From Dehalococcoidia bacterium (lineage in GTDB: Bacteria; Chloroflexota; Dehalococcoidia; Lucifugimonadales; Lucifugimonadaceae), in contig JANQQP010000006.1 of assembly GCA_028285005.1 (NCBI GenBank), positions 1 through 64,000 on the forward strand: a DNA stretch of 64,000 nucleotides, read 5' to 3'. A program made the position numbers and the translations under genes. The notes under the pieces were generated by a model. That model was not told the DNA's origin. It saw only the letters and a program-made list of their open reading frames with translations, and made no database searches. This document shows, one piece after another, positions 1-8,525 of the stretch (within the stretch, counting starts at the first letter, position 1; the number at the start of each line of letters is the position of its first letter).

Positions 1-16
1 CCCCTAGGGGCTACCA
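1..16 (+). tRNA. Possible 3' end of a tRNA (partial, cut by window edge)
   Basis: The first 16 bases read as a tRNA tail: a possible T-stem 3' strand (1-5), a seven-base acceptor 3' strand (6-12), discriminator A (13) and an encoded CCA (14-16). A strong T-run terminator follows within 50 bases, as expected after a tRNA transcript. Only the tail is visible, so neither the anticodon nor the pairing can be checked. Bases 1-10 are also self-complementary, so chance is possible. Confidence 0.45.
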
Positions 17-26
17 ATCTGGTAGC

Positions 27-69
27 AAGACCGCCGTTCCGCAAGTTCGGGGCGGCGGTCTTTTTTTTT
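27..69 (+). terminator. Rho-independent terminator
   Basis: A GC-rich stem (27-36 pairs with 53-62) is followed by an uninterrupted run of nine T on the + strand (61-69). It ends transcription entering from the left edge, probably of the partial tRNA, and separates it from the ABC exporter gene starting at 184. Confidence 0.85.
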
Positions 70-183
70 GCCGAATGATTCTGCATTCGCAGGCCGGGAA
101 TGTGATGTTTGCCTTTCCAGTGCTGAACTGAGAGTTACTATCGAAGGTATGCGAATAGCAGCAATACTAGGCTGGCGGAACCG

Positions 184-2139
184 ATGATGGGTAGCGGTGG
201 CGGTAGAGGTGGGTTCAACCGGCCACTGCCGAGTGCACCGGCCAGGAAACTGCGTCGCGGCACACTCCGGCGGGTTGTTCAGCTCTACCGGCCGTACAGG
301 TGGCAACTGACGGTTGTCGTTGCGCTCGTGCTCGTAACGGCGGTCCTGAACGTCGTAACTCCCTTGCTGTTGCGGCAGGTGATTGATGGCGCGCTCGTGG
401 AACGAGACCGTGCCGAGCTAATCTGGCTGACGGTCGGCATGATGCTGGTCGCAGCTGGCGCTGGCGGGTTCAACTTGGTGCAGGCCTACCTGAACACCGG
501 CGTCGGGCTCAGCGTCATGCGTGACCTGCGCATACGCGTGTACTCGCACCTTCAGAAGCTCTCGCTTTCGTTCTTCACACGGACACGAACAGGCGACATC
601 CAGTCCAGAGTGTCCAACGACGTTGCATCAACCGAGCTCGTGCTCACCGACACGATCAGCAACTCCGTCTCAAACACTGCCATCGTGCTGGCGTCGGTAG
701 TGGCGATGCTGCTCATCTCCTGGGAACTTTCACTGGTCGCGCTGGCGATGGTGCCGATCTTCGTCTTCTTCACTGTGCGCGTTGGCCGTAAGCGACGACG
801 ACTCACCGGTGAGTCTCAAAGAGCGCTCGCAGAGCTAACAGCGCGCACTGGTGAAACGCTGTCGGTGTCTGGCGTGATGCTGGCGAAGACATACGGCCGG
901 GAGAAGGAGCAGCTTGAGCGGTTCGAGGATGACAACGTCCGGCTGACGCGACTTTCGATCAGGCAGCAGATGACGGGGCGCAGCTTTTTCGTGATTGTTC
1001 AGACCTTCTTCACTATGGCGCCGGCGCTGATCTGGCTGATCGGCGGACTGATACTGCTGGACTCACCGGTCGGTGAGTCGCGCGTTTCGCTGGGAGACAT
1101 GGTGGCGTTCACAGCTATCCAGACCCGCCTGCTATTCCCGCTGTCTGGACTGCTTAATCGCGGTGTGGATGTGACGAGCTCGCTGGCGGTGTTCGATCGA
1201 ATATTCGAGTACCTGGACATGGAGCCGCGGATAACGGACCCGGCACAGCCCATCGAGATACCGTTGGAGCGCGTTCGTGGAGATATCCAGTTCGATGAGG
1301 TCACATTCAGGTACTCGGAGTCTGACCGAGCGCCGGTGGTCACCGCGTTCAACAACGGTACCGAGCCGGCGCGGGAACAATCTGAGCCGGTTGGCGATGG
1401 AGCGGAGGAACCCGAGCACGAGTCATTGGACGAGGCGTTCAAGCTGGGGCCTGTCTCGTTCGAGGCACGACCGGGAACGCTGACTGCGCTCGTGGGGCCA
1501 AGTGGATCTGGCAAGACGACTGCCGGCTATCTGCTCTCGCGGCTTTACGATCCTATCTCGGGTTCAATCAAGATTGATGGCGTTGACATACGAGAGTTCC
1601 GACAGCGTGATCTGGCCCGGATGATCGGTGTGGTTACGCAGGAGACGTTCTTGCTGCACACGTCGGTGCGGGAGAACTTGCGATACGGCAAGCCGGACGC
1701 GACTGACGACGAGTTGATCGCGGCGGCGCAGGCTGCGCAGATTCATGACCTGATTGCCGCCATGCCGAACGGATACGACACGGTCGTGGGCGAACGCGGA
1801 TACCGGCTTTCGGGAGGCGAGCGTCAGAGAATCGCCATTGCAAGAGTGATGTTGAAGGACCCACGGATCCTGCTTCTCGACGAGGCGACCAGTTCGCTAG
1901 ACACGCTGTCTGAGCGGCTAATCCAGCAGGCGCTGTCGAAGCTCATGGCCGGTCGCACGACCGTTGCCATTGCGCACCGGTTGTCTACTGTGATCGCTGC
2001 ACAGCAGATACTCGTGATGCGCAATGGAATGCTCGTGGAGCGAGGAACGCATGATGAGCTTCTCTCGTCTTCCGATCTCTACAAACGGCTGTACGAGGAG
2101 CAGTTCATCTCGTTGCCGTCACTGCGTGCGATCACCTGA
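184..2139 (+). CDS. ABC multidrug/lipid exporter, fused permease and ATPase
   Basis: A 651-residue half-transporter of the MsbA/LmrA/BmrA type. An N-terminal six-helix membrane domain spans about residues 35-340, followed by a nucleotide-binding domain. Visible motifs are Walker A GPSGSGKTT (about 438-446), signature LSGGE (about 542), Walker B ILLLDEA (about 561) and an H-loop His in AIAHRLS (about 597). It should work as a homodimer exporting hydrophobic drugs or lipids; the substrate cannot be read from sequence. The NBD carries an unusual acidic insertion of about 35 residues between the A-loop strand and Walker A. Two ATGs (184, 187) are both possible starts. It stands alone behind a terminator. 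Confidence 0.93.
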   Translation: MMGSGGGRGGFNRPLPSAPARKLRRGTLRRVVQLYRPYRWQLTVVVALVLVTAVLNVVTPLLLRQVIDGALVERDRAELIWLTVGMMLVAAGAGGFNLVQAYLNTGVGLSVMRDLRIRVYSHLQKLSLSFFTRTRTGDIQSRVSNDVASTELVLTDTISNSVSNTAIVLASVVAMLLISWELSLVALAMVPIFVFFTVRVGRKRRRLTGESQRALAELTARTGETLSVSGVMLAKTYGREKEQLERFEDDNVRLTRLSIRQQMTGRSFFVIVQTFFTMAPALIWLIGGLILLDSPVGESRVSLGDMVAFTAIQTRLLFPLSGLLNRGVDVTSSLAVFDRIFEYLDMEPRITDPAQPIEIPLERVRGDIQFDEVTFRYSESDRAPVVTAFNNGTEPAREQSEPVGDGAEEPEHESLDEAFKLGPVSFEARPGTLTALVGPSGSGKTTAGYLLSRLYDPISGSIKIDGVDIREFRQRDLARMIGVVTQETFLLHTSVRENLRYGKPDATDDELIAAAQAAQIHDLIAAMPNGYDTVVGERGYRLSGGERQRIAIARVMLKDPRILLLDEATSSLDTLSERLIQQALSKLMAGRTTVAIAHRLSTVIAAQQILVMRNGMLVERGTHDELLSSSDLYKRLYEEQFISLPSLRAIT

Positions 2140-2180
2140 TCGATGTTGTCATAGGAGCAGGCGGCACTTAACCTGCTGCG

Positions 2181-3581
2181 ATGCCTAAACCGCTTCGTCC
2201 GATCATGCTTGTCCGGCCGCCCAACGCGATCCTCAATGAGGAATCGTTCTGGGACGAACTCGCGGCTGCCGGAATTCGAGAGGTGGCTCTCCAGTGGCTG
2301 TGCCTTCTCGATGACCAGGGACCGGACGCTGGCAATCCGTATCCACAGCCAGAAGACACTCACCCGAGGGGACTGGCGGCTGTCGGTGGCGAGCGAGTTA
2401 AGCGGGTCCCAACAGCGGCATATGCGCCGAATCAAGAGCTGTATGAAGGACTGAACTGGTCGCCGCCTGAGATGCCGGATCGCATGCAGCCTCAACAGGA
2501 TGAGCTTCGCGAAGCCCTGCGGCTCGGCGTGAGCAAAGGCTTCAAGCTCTACACGACTGACGACAAGGGTTACTTCCTGCACGGGAGCTTCGGCACCGGC
2601 CGGTTAAATGAAGAAGCAGCTCGCAGAACTCCAAGTGTGACGGACGCTGACGGTCCGGCCATGACGGTAGCTCGGGCTAGAGACACGTTGGCGAACTTTC
2701 CTGAGATTTCCGGCTTGCTTCTGGATGGTCCGGACTTCAAGTGGGAGATCAAGCCCGGTCACAGAGATGACATGTGGGTCGAGCCGATCGACACGCCTGC
2801 GAACCGGGAGTTTGCGGCGAAGAATGGTCTCGACTTCGAAAAAGTGCTCGACGGACGTTCGCAATTCCGCAAGTTCCTGGCCTCGTTCTCGCCCGACTCA
2901 GCGCGTAGCTTCATCAATGAGCGGCACGGTGCGCTGGCAGACCACACCTGGTGGTCGCAGCATCCCGATTTCGCTCCGTGGTATCGCTTCAAGCAAGAGG
3001 CGGTTGAGTGGAGCGTTAGTAGCTCGTACAACGGGATCAAGTCGCATCTGCCGGACCTGCTCGTCGGCAACTCGTCACGGCTGCCGTTCGCCGCGACGTT
3101 GACGGGACACAACCCGGCCCGAAAGCAGGGCTACATCGACTTCCAGATGCCGAAGGAGTACTGGTGGGCGGAAGGAGTAGCTGGCTTTAGAGGCACGGTG
3201 GTGAACTGGGTTGAGACGCTTGTGGATTGGAACCCTGGGCTCGATGAGGAATTGGCATCTGAGCTGTTCAGCGCAATGTTCGACTATCCGATACCGTCCG
3301 ACTATCCGGTCTCGAGTTACAGCGACGAGGCGACAGACGAGTGGTTTGCGACCTCCGTCCGAGACCAGACCCAGAAGATGCTCAGAGACAGCGGTGATGC
3401 CGAGCGCTTCGTGCCATGGGTCGGGCTGGAACACTTTGGCAGCAAGTGGCTAACACCGTCTGAACTGGACAGGCTGCTCGGCGAGATGAGGACATCGGGC
3501 GCCACGCGCTACTGTTACTTCGTCTACAACTCGCTGGGGCCCGAGTACTGGGACGTTATCCGAAAGCACTCGGCAGAGTAG
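2181..3581 (+). CDS. Putative TIM-barrel glycoside hydrolase-like protein
   Basis: A 466-residue protein without signal peptide or membrane segment. It is rich in aromatic residues and acidic clusters, with barrel-like features: LLLDGPDFKWE near residue 180, a W/H-rich segment around 255-270, and a C-terminal strand RYCYFVYNSLGPEYW. This resembles uncharacterised glycosidase-like (alpha/beta)8 proteins, but I cannot assign a CAZy family or catalytic acids. It starts 41 bases after the ABC exporter stop, so co-transcription is possible. It converges with the lipoprotein gene at 3585, with only three bases between the stops. Treat it as a hypothetical cytoplasmic hydrolase. Confidence 0.6.
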   Translation: MPKPLRPIMLVRPPNAILNEESFWDELAAAGIREVALQWLCLLDDQGPDAGNPYPQPEDTHPRGLAAVGGERVKRVPTAAYAPNQELYEGLNWSPPEMPDRMQPQQDELREALRLGVSKGFKLYTTDDKGYFLHGSFGTGRLNEEAARRTPSVTDADGPAMTVARARDTLANFPEISGLLLDGPDFKWEIKPGHRDDMWVEPIDTPANREFAAKNGLDFEKVLDGRSQFRKFLASFSPDSARSFINERHGALADHTWWSQHPDFAPWYRFKQEAVEWSVSSSYNGIKSHLPDLLVGNSSRLPFAATLTGHNPARKQGYIDFQMPKEYWWAEGVAGFRGTVVNWVETLVDWNPGLDEELASELFSAMFDYPIPSDYPVSSYSDEATDEWFATSVRDQTQKMLRDSGDAERFVPWVGLEHFGSKWLTPSELDRLLGEMRTSGATRYCYFVYNSLGPEYWDVIRKHSAE

Positions 3582-3584
3582 CGA

Positions 3585-4082
3585 TCAGCGGCACCATGCG
3601 CCGTCATCGAACCAGTCGCCCTGGGTGAAGATGTAGGTCTGGCCTATCTCTTCGGTGCGCACAAAGAATCCATCCTGGAAAGCATCCCAGCGGACTCGAA
3701 TGCGGTCGGGCGATCTCACGAACGGTTCGACATTCCTGGCCTCAAATCCCTCGACTGAGTATCCGTCCCTGGCGAACTGCGCAATGGCATCTTCGATGTA
3801 ACGGGCGCGGTCGCGGGCAGCTCTGAACTGCGGAGTACAGGATTCGTAGACCTGGCTCCAATCGTTTTGCCTGATGGCCGCGACCTGCGCGGTGAATACC
3901 TCGCTGACACGCGCCTTGGCGATCTCTTCAGCGATCGGAGTTGGAGTCGAGTCGATCACGCGTGTCGGCCGCAATGTGGGCGTTCCGAGCGTTTCGTCAC
4001 CACAGGCGCCGATCACGACCATGATGACCAGCAGGCCGACAGCGATAGCCGAAGACCTGTTTGTTTTCGCGAGTTTGAGCAA
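3585..4082 (-). CDS. Small lipoprotein, NTF2-like fold suspected
   Basis: A 165-residue lipoprotein. A hydrophobic signal (about residues 12-26) ends in a lipobox IGAC with Cys27 as the lipidation site, followed by a short Thr/Pro linker. The mature part (about 50-165) alternates helix and strand, with aromatic positions similar to SnoaL/NTF2-like or DUF4878-type domains, which often act as small binding modules outside the membrane. That fold call is an inference. The listed start is TTG; no strong Shine-Dalgarno sequence is visible. Function unknown. Confidence 0.7.
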   Translation of the reverse strand: MLKLAKTNRSSAIAVGLLVIMVVIGACGDETLGTPTLRPTRVIDSTPTPIAEEIAKARVSEVFTAQVAAIRQNDWSQVYESCTPQFRAARDRARYIEDAIAQFARDGYSVEGFEARNVEPFVRSPDRIRVRWDAFQDGFFVRTEEIGQTYIFTQGDWFDDGAWCR

Positions 4083-4202
4083 TCGAGATAGTTGTTTCGT
4101 AGCGGTAGTTGATGCCCCGGCCGCTACGCCGTGCTTGTGACGTGCGATCAGCCTTAATAGGTGATACGCATGGAGGCGTGATCGGATTCAGTATTTCGTG
4201 TG

Positions 4203-4613
4203 CTAGTCCGGCTGCTTCATGGCGTTGATGAAATCTTCGGTCGGTATCGCCGGATAGGTCTGCGTCTCGATAGTCCCGCGCGCGCCAAGCTCTATCGCAA
4301 GACGATGCATGGCTTCGTTGCTCGGAGCTTTGATGATCGTGACGAAGTCATACATTCCCATCAGCGCATACTGAGCAACCACCGAGCAGCCGCGTTGTTC
4401 CACCTCGTGGTTCACCTCGAGAATGCGCTCAGGATGATCCTTGACCCTGTCGCGGCCTCGCTCAGTGAGCCTCGACAGCATCATGTAAACCGGCATTTCG
4501 TCATCGTCATCGCCAAAGCCGGCGGGCAACGGCTCAGTCTCGATGACGGCTTCGGCGCCGCCCTCGAACCTTTCCCACGGGTCTCTGCTGCCACCGGGTG
4601 GTTCAATAGTCAT
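4203..4613 (-). CDS. GYD domain protein
   Basis: A 136-residue protein whose C-terminal 95 residues match the GYD domain (PF08734): YMMLSRLTERG, a GCSV...QYALMGMYDFV segment and a closing TQTYPAI. The family is a small ferredoxin-like alpha/beta fold of unknown function, related to dimeric alpha-beta barrels. I start at ATG 4613 because an AGGAG lies six bases upstream; an in-frame TTG at 4619 would overlap that ribosome site. The ThDP enzyme gene lies just downstream (stop at 4707 read leftward ends before this gene), so the two are co-directional and close. Confidence 0.82.
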   Translation of the reverse strand: MTIEPPGGSRDPWERFEGGAEAVIETEPLPAGFGDDDDEMPVYMMLSRLTERGRDRVKDHPERILEVNHEVEQRGCSVVAQYALMGMYDFVTIIKAPSNEAMHRLAIELGARGTIETQTYPAIPTEDFINAMKQPD

Positions 4614-4706
4614 GTTCAACTCCTGTTCGACAGTGGACAGTGTTGAGATGCAGCAGGCCGATGATATCTGTAATTGGCCCAGAGATGGCCGGTCAGTCGG
4701 CTGTTG

Positions 4707-6341
4707 CTACTCCATCTTCGAGCCAACGAACCTGGAGATAGCGCGAGCTGTCGGATCCGTCCGGACATTGACGATGCTCGGTTTCCCGGACGCAAATGCC
4801 CGCTCGAGAGCCGGTCGAATCTCCTTCGGTTCGTCGACCGACTCGCCGTGACCGCCCATTGCCTCCGCAATCTCGTCGAATCGAGTCCAACCCAGCTCGC
4901 GTCCGGGCTTTCGGATGCCTTCGACTCGCGCTGTCCAGCCTTCGTTGTTGGAGACGACGATGGTGATTGGCAGGTTGAAGCGGACAGCTGTGTCGAAGTC
5001 CTGGATGTTCATGCCGAGCGATCCGTCGCCATGTAGCGCGACCACCTGCTTGTCTGGCTTCGCGAGCTTCGCTCCAATGGCGTACGGCAGTCCAACTCCC
5101 ATGCAGCCGGTCGGCCCGGAGTTCAGACGGTGTCCGGGTTCATAGGTAGGAATGGACTGGCGCCCGTAGTGAAGAATCTCATTGCCATCCACGGCGAGGA
5201 TGGCGTCGCGGTCCATGACTTCTCGCAGCTCTTTGCAGAGCCTGAGCGGATGAATCGGGACGTTCTCTGAGTCCTCAAGCGGCGCTACTCGCTCTCGGCG
5301 TTCGGCGTCAGCGTCTCGCAGATGAGTCACCCAGTCGCTGTCTGCGCGGGTCTTGAAGCCGACACGTGAGACCTCAGCGTTGAGCTGTGAGAGCACAGCT
5401 TTGGCGTCGCCGACGATGCCGACGTCGATGCTGCGGTTGTGTCCGAGCTCCTGCTCATGGATATCGATCTGCACCAGCTTCGCTTCGGAGCCGAGGCGGT
5501 TTCCGAATGTCATGATCCAGTTGAAACGCGTGCCCACAACGATGATCAGGTCCGCTTCACGCAGCGCGGTCGAGCGCGCGGCCGGGAAGGAAAGAGGATG
5601 GTCCTCGGGAATCAGGCCGCGAGAAATCGGCGCTGTGTAGAAGGGCATGCCGGTGCGGTCGACGAACTCACGCATCTCTTCCCATGCCTGCGACCACCAC
5701 ACTCCGCCGCCCGCGAGCAGCATCGGTCTCGATGACTCACGGATCAACTTCACCGTCTCGCGAACCAGGTCCTGGTCACCGGCAGGGCGAGCACGCTGAA
5801 CCGCACGCGACGGCACTCGGGCATCAGATTCCTCGACCTCTCCGTAGAGCACATCCTCGTTGCAGTCGACGTAGACAGGTCCGGGTCTGCCGGTCGTTGC
5901 GATTCGGAAAGCGGTCGAGATGTGCTCCGGGTAGCGGGCCGGGTCCGTGGGCCGCATCACCGCTTTGCTGATCGGCTCGAAGATGCCGACCTGGTCGACC
6001 TCCTGGAAACCGTCGCGGCCGAAGTCGGAGATCGGTCCCGCGCCACCGAGCGTGACCATTGGCGCGCAGTCGATGAATGCGTTGTACTGGCCTGTGAGCA
6101 GGTTCAGCGTGCCGGGACCAGAAGCTGCAGTTGTCACACCGGGCTTTCCGGTGACACGGGCATACGCGTGCGCTGCCATCGCTGCGGCTTGCTCGTGGCG
6201 GAAGTCGACCGCCTTGATGCCCATATCCTCGGAGTTGTTGATGATCTCGTAGTTGGGACCGCCCATCAGGAAGAAGATGTGATCGACGTCCTCTTCCTTG
6301 AGGGTGCGTGCAACGAGGTAGCTTCCATCTACTTTTACCAT
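4707..6341 (-). CDS. ThDP-dependent enzyme, acetolactate synthase-like
   Basis: A 544-residue enzyme with the three-domain layout of the IlvB family. The N-terminal PYR domain carries the cofactor-activating Glu50 in DFRHEQAA; a central domain follows; the C-terminal PP domain has GDGS at 438-441 and the downstream NN of the Mg-ThDP motif (VVSNNEGW). Close relatives include acetolactate synthase, glyoxylate carboligase, oxalyl-CoA decarboxylase and 2-hydroxyacyl-CoA lyase. No ilvN-type regulatory subunit is nearby, and the neighbours are catabolic, so valine/isoleucine synthesis is not the likeliest role. A 2-oxoacid or hydroxyacyl-CoA lyase is an equal possibility. A GGAAG ribosome site supports the ATG at 6341. 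Confidence 0.85.
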   Translation of the reverse strand: MVKVDGSYLVARTLKEEDVDHIFFLMGGPNYEIINNSEDMGIKAVDFRHEQAAAMAAHAYARVTGKPGVTTAASGPGTLNLLTGQYNAFIDCAPMVTLGGAGPISDFGRDGFQEVDQVGIFEPISKAVMRPTDPARYPEHISTAFRIATTGRPGPVYVDCNEDVLYGEVEESDARVPSRAVQRARPAGDQDLVRETVKLIRESSRPMLLAGGGVWWSQAWEEMREFVDRTGMPFYTAPISRGLIPEDHPLSFPAARSTALREADLIIVVGTRFNWIMTFGNRLGSEAKLVQIDIHEQELGHNRSIDVGIVGDAKAVLSQLNAEVSRVGFKTRADSDWVTHLRDADAERRERVAPLEDSENVPIHPLRLCKELREVMDRDAILAVDGNEILHYGRQSIPTYEPGHRLNSGPTGCMGVGLPYAIGAKLAKPDKQVVALHGDGSLGMNIQDFDTAVRFNLPITIVVSNNEGWTARVEGIRKPGRELGWTRFDEIAEAMGGHGESVDEPKEIRPALERAFASGKPSIVNVRTDPTARAISRFVGSKME

Positions 6342-6472
6342 GTGATCTTCCGTGTTGACTGGGCGGCGGCGTGCCGAGACTGATGAGCGGGATGTGGGTT
6401 GCGGCCCGTGACCGAGCGTGAGCGATCATACAGGTTGATCACTTGCCAGTGCTCGGACCGGCATCGTTTGGC

Positions 6473-7606
6473 CTAACGATTTCTCAGCCAGTGCCGGTGC
6501 CTGCCCTCGACGGGCTGACGAAGCCGGTCCGTTGATGCGGTCGCGGGCTCGGTGCCGGCCAGCTTTGCGGCCTCGGTTGCCAGCAAGACTCCACCCGCGA
6601 AATCGTCCAGTGAGATGTACTCGGCCTCGATGGTGTTGCCCTGCCCCGCGTTGTGCCAGGCTCCAAGCGGATATGCCATACCGGTCACCAGGTATCCATG
6701 GGCTGAGAAGGCACTCGCCTCGCAACCGCCAGCGCCCATCAGCTGTCGCTGGCATCTGAAGTCGGGATCCTCGGACAGGAGCTTCGAACGTGCGTTGACG
6801 AGATACGCTTCGGCCGCGTTGTCGAACGTGGTGGCGCGGTCTCCGGTTCGGATCACCGGGCCATCGCCCTGCATCGCGCCCGGAAGGGCGAGACTTGTCT
6901 CCACCGAGACGACGATCGTGTCACGCGGCAGGAGCGAATCTTCTGCAGCCAGGAGCGCGCCGATAAGCCCGACTTCCTCGGCGCGTGTAAAGAGGCCGTA
7001 GACAGTGCCAGGCGATTCGAACTCGGTTGCTGCGGCCATGACCGCGGTGATAGTTGCGCAACCGGCGAGATCGTCGGCAGCTCGCATGCGAATCTGCCCA
7101 TCTCCGAGATCGAAGTCCGGCAGGTCGAAGACCACGGGCAACGGCAGGTCAGGTAATGGTTCATCGAACTGCATCGTTACAGATCGCTCTTCTGCGCCTT
7201 CGGCGGCACCGACAATCTCGCCCTTGATGCGCTCAGCTCGATATCTGCCAAGGTCCGTTTCATTCCTGTCCGGCACCACAGCTATGACCGGAGCGTTCGA
7301 CTGCTCGGCCCACGGCGGAACACCACCTAGAACGCGGGCAGTGACACGATCGCCTTCCTGAGCAACAGCCTCGAAACCTGGATGGTCCATATGGGCGACG
7401 AACGCCAGTCCCGGCGCGCCGGGCTCAGACCCCGGACGAGATACGAGGACATTGCCCCAGACATCCGTCTGGACGTCGAGGCCGAGCGATTCGCAGCGCG
7501 ATGTCAGGAAGGCTGCGGCCGCGTCTTCGTAGTAGGAGGTTGCCGGCAGCCGTCCCAGCTGACTCAGCGTCGTGAGCGCGATCTCTCGTAGTTCAGAGTT
7601 GTTCAT
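6473..7606 (-). CDS. M42/M20-like zinc aminopeptidase
   Basis: A 377-residue metallopeptidase. Candidate di-zinc ligands are visible: His72-Met-Asp74-His75 in AHMDHPGFE, Asp in RAADDLAG, the paired Glu of TRAEEVGLIGA (catalytic base plus ligand), Glu in VSVETS, and a late His in GAWHNAG. The order and spacing fit the M42 (tetrahedral aminopeptidase/FrvX-like) or M28/M20 clan MH enzymes. It is cytoplasmic, with no signal peptide. An AGGA ribosome site precedes ATG 7606. The last about 20 residues are Arg-rich and lie outside the domain. It likely hydrolyses peptides or acylated amino acids. Confidence 0.8.
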   Translation of the reverse strand: MNNSELREIALTTLSQLGRLPATSYYEDAAAAFLTSRCESLGLDVQTDVWGNVLVSRPGSEPGAPGLAFVAHMDHPGFEAVAQEGDRVTARVLGGVPPWAEQSNAPVIAVVPDRNETDLGRYRAERIKGEIVGAAEGAEERSVTMQFDEPLPDLPLPVVFDLPDFDLGDGQIRMRAADDLAGCATITAVMAAATEFESPGTVYGLFTRAEEVGLIGALLAAEDSLLPRDTIVVSVETSLALPGAMQGDGPVIRTGDRATTFDNAAEAYLVNARSKLLSEDPDFRCQRQLMGAGGCEASAFSAHGYLVTGMAYPLGAWHNAGQGNTIEAEYISLDDFAGGVLLATEAAKLAGTEPATASTDRLRQPVEGRHRHWLRNR

Positions 7607-7625
7607 CAGGTCCTATCGCTGCGGT

Positions 7626-8381
7626 CTAGATTGCGATGCCGGTGATGTAGTAGCCGGAACCTCCGATGACATCGGAAGGATACCGCCGAGTGCCGGACTC
7701 GAACCCGGCCTCTCGCATGGTAAGCAACCACGTCTCCAGCGGGAATATGCCGTGCCTGTGCCGGTCTTCTTCGACTCTCACCGAGCCGTCCGGCTGCGTG
7801 ATGAAGAAGTTGAAGATCAGTTCGATCTCGGTGTCAGATGGATCCGGGTCGTGCACGTATTCAGCGTAGGAGAGATCTGACGCCTTACCGAGCTTGCATG
7901 AAAGGTTCGGCACTGGAGTGATCCCCTGTAGCCAGTCGGGCCCAGCGATGAACACTCCGCCGGGGCTGAGGTGAGCACGTGCCGTTTCGAAGGTTCTCCG
8001 CAGGTCATCCTGCGTAAGCATGTAAGAGATTGCATCGAGGATCACCACGGCGTCGAACTCCTGCTCCAGACGCAGGTCTCGCATGTCACCGACGATGTGC
8101 TGGACTGAGGGATTGACGGCGCGTGAAATCTCCAACATTTCGGCCGACAGATCGGTTGCCACAGCGTCCATGAAGTCGGTCAAATGCGACAAACTGTTGC
8201 CGCCACCGACACCCATCTCCAGGACCTTCGGCCTGTAAGCATCAGGACCATCAGGCAGCATGTCGAACAGCGCCTCGCGGAGTTCCGCCGCTTCTTCGGC
8301 GTAGTCTTCGGGCGCGCTGATCTGCTGCCACAGATGGGCGAACTCGTTGTACATCCGGTAACTGGGAGAATCGTCGCTCAT
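7626..8381 (-). CDS. Class I SAM-dependent methyltransferase
   Basis: A 251-residue protein with a Rossmann methyltransferase fold: motif I VLEMGVGGGNS (about residue 50), acidic loop ATDLSAEML, GDMRDL, and post-II DAVVILDAISYML. The C-terminal half has the beta sheet and aromatic patches of ubiquinone/small-molecule methyltransferases. The substrate is unknown. I choose ATG 8381; an upstream extension of 42 residues is Arg-rich, low-complexity and non-conserved-looking. It lies 19 bases before the peptidase gene on the same strand, so these may be co-transcribed. It diverges from the hydroxyacid dehydrogenase at 8526. Confidence 0.83.
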   Translation of the reverse strand: MSDDSPSYRMYNEFAHLWQQISAPEDYAEEAAELREALFDMLPDGPDAYRPKVLEMGVGGGNSLSHLTDFMDAVATDLSAEMLEISRAVNPSVQHIVGDMRDLRLEQEFDAVVILDAISYMLTQDDLRRTFETARAHLSPGGVFIAGPDWLQGITPVPNLSCKLGKASDLSYAEYVHDPDPSDTEIELIFNFFITQPDGSVRVEEDRHRHGIFPLETWLLTMREAGFESGTRRYPSDVIGGSGYYITGIAI

Positions 8382-8525
8382 CCGAGCAAGTGTACGCCGG
8401 GGTGCGAGCGGAACTGGAGAACCCTCCGAGCGGACAGTTGTTGGATAGAATGCCAGCGGTTTCGATCGAGAGATCGTGCGAGTCCTGCACACCGACCGCG
8501 AGCGCATCGAAGGGACACTGCGAAT

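Noticed and set aside
5684..6429. Long antisense and overlapping frames inside the ThDP enzyme
   Set aside because: Same stretch as a clear catalytic protein; the codon pattern gives Arg/His-rich nonsense in the other frames.
8184..8525. 114-codon extension of the hydroxyacid dehydrogenase
   Set aside because: It overlaps the divergent methyltransferase and does not resemble the family; ATG 8526 gives a normal N terminus.
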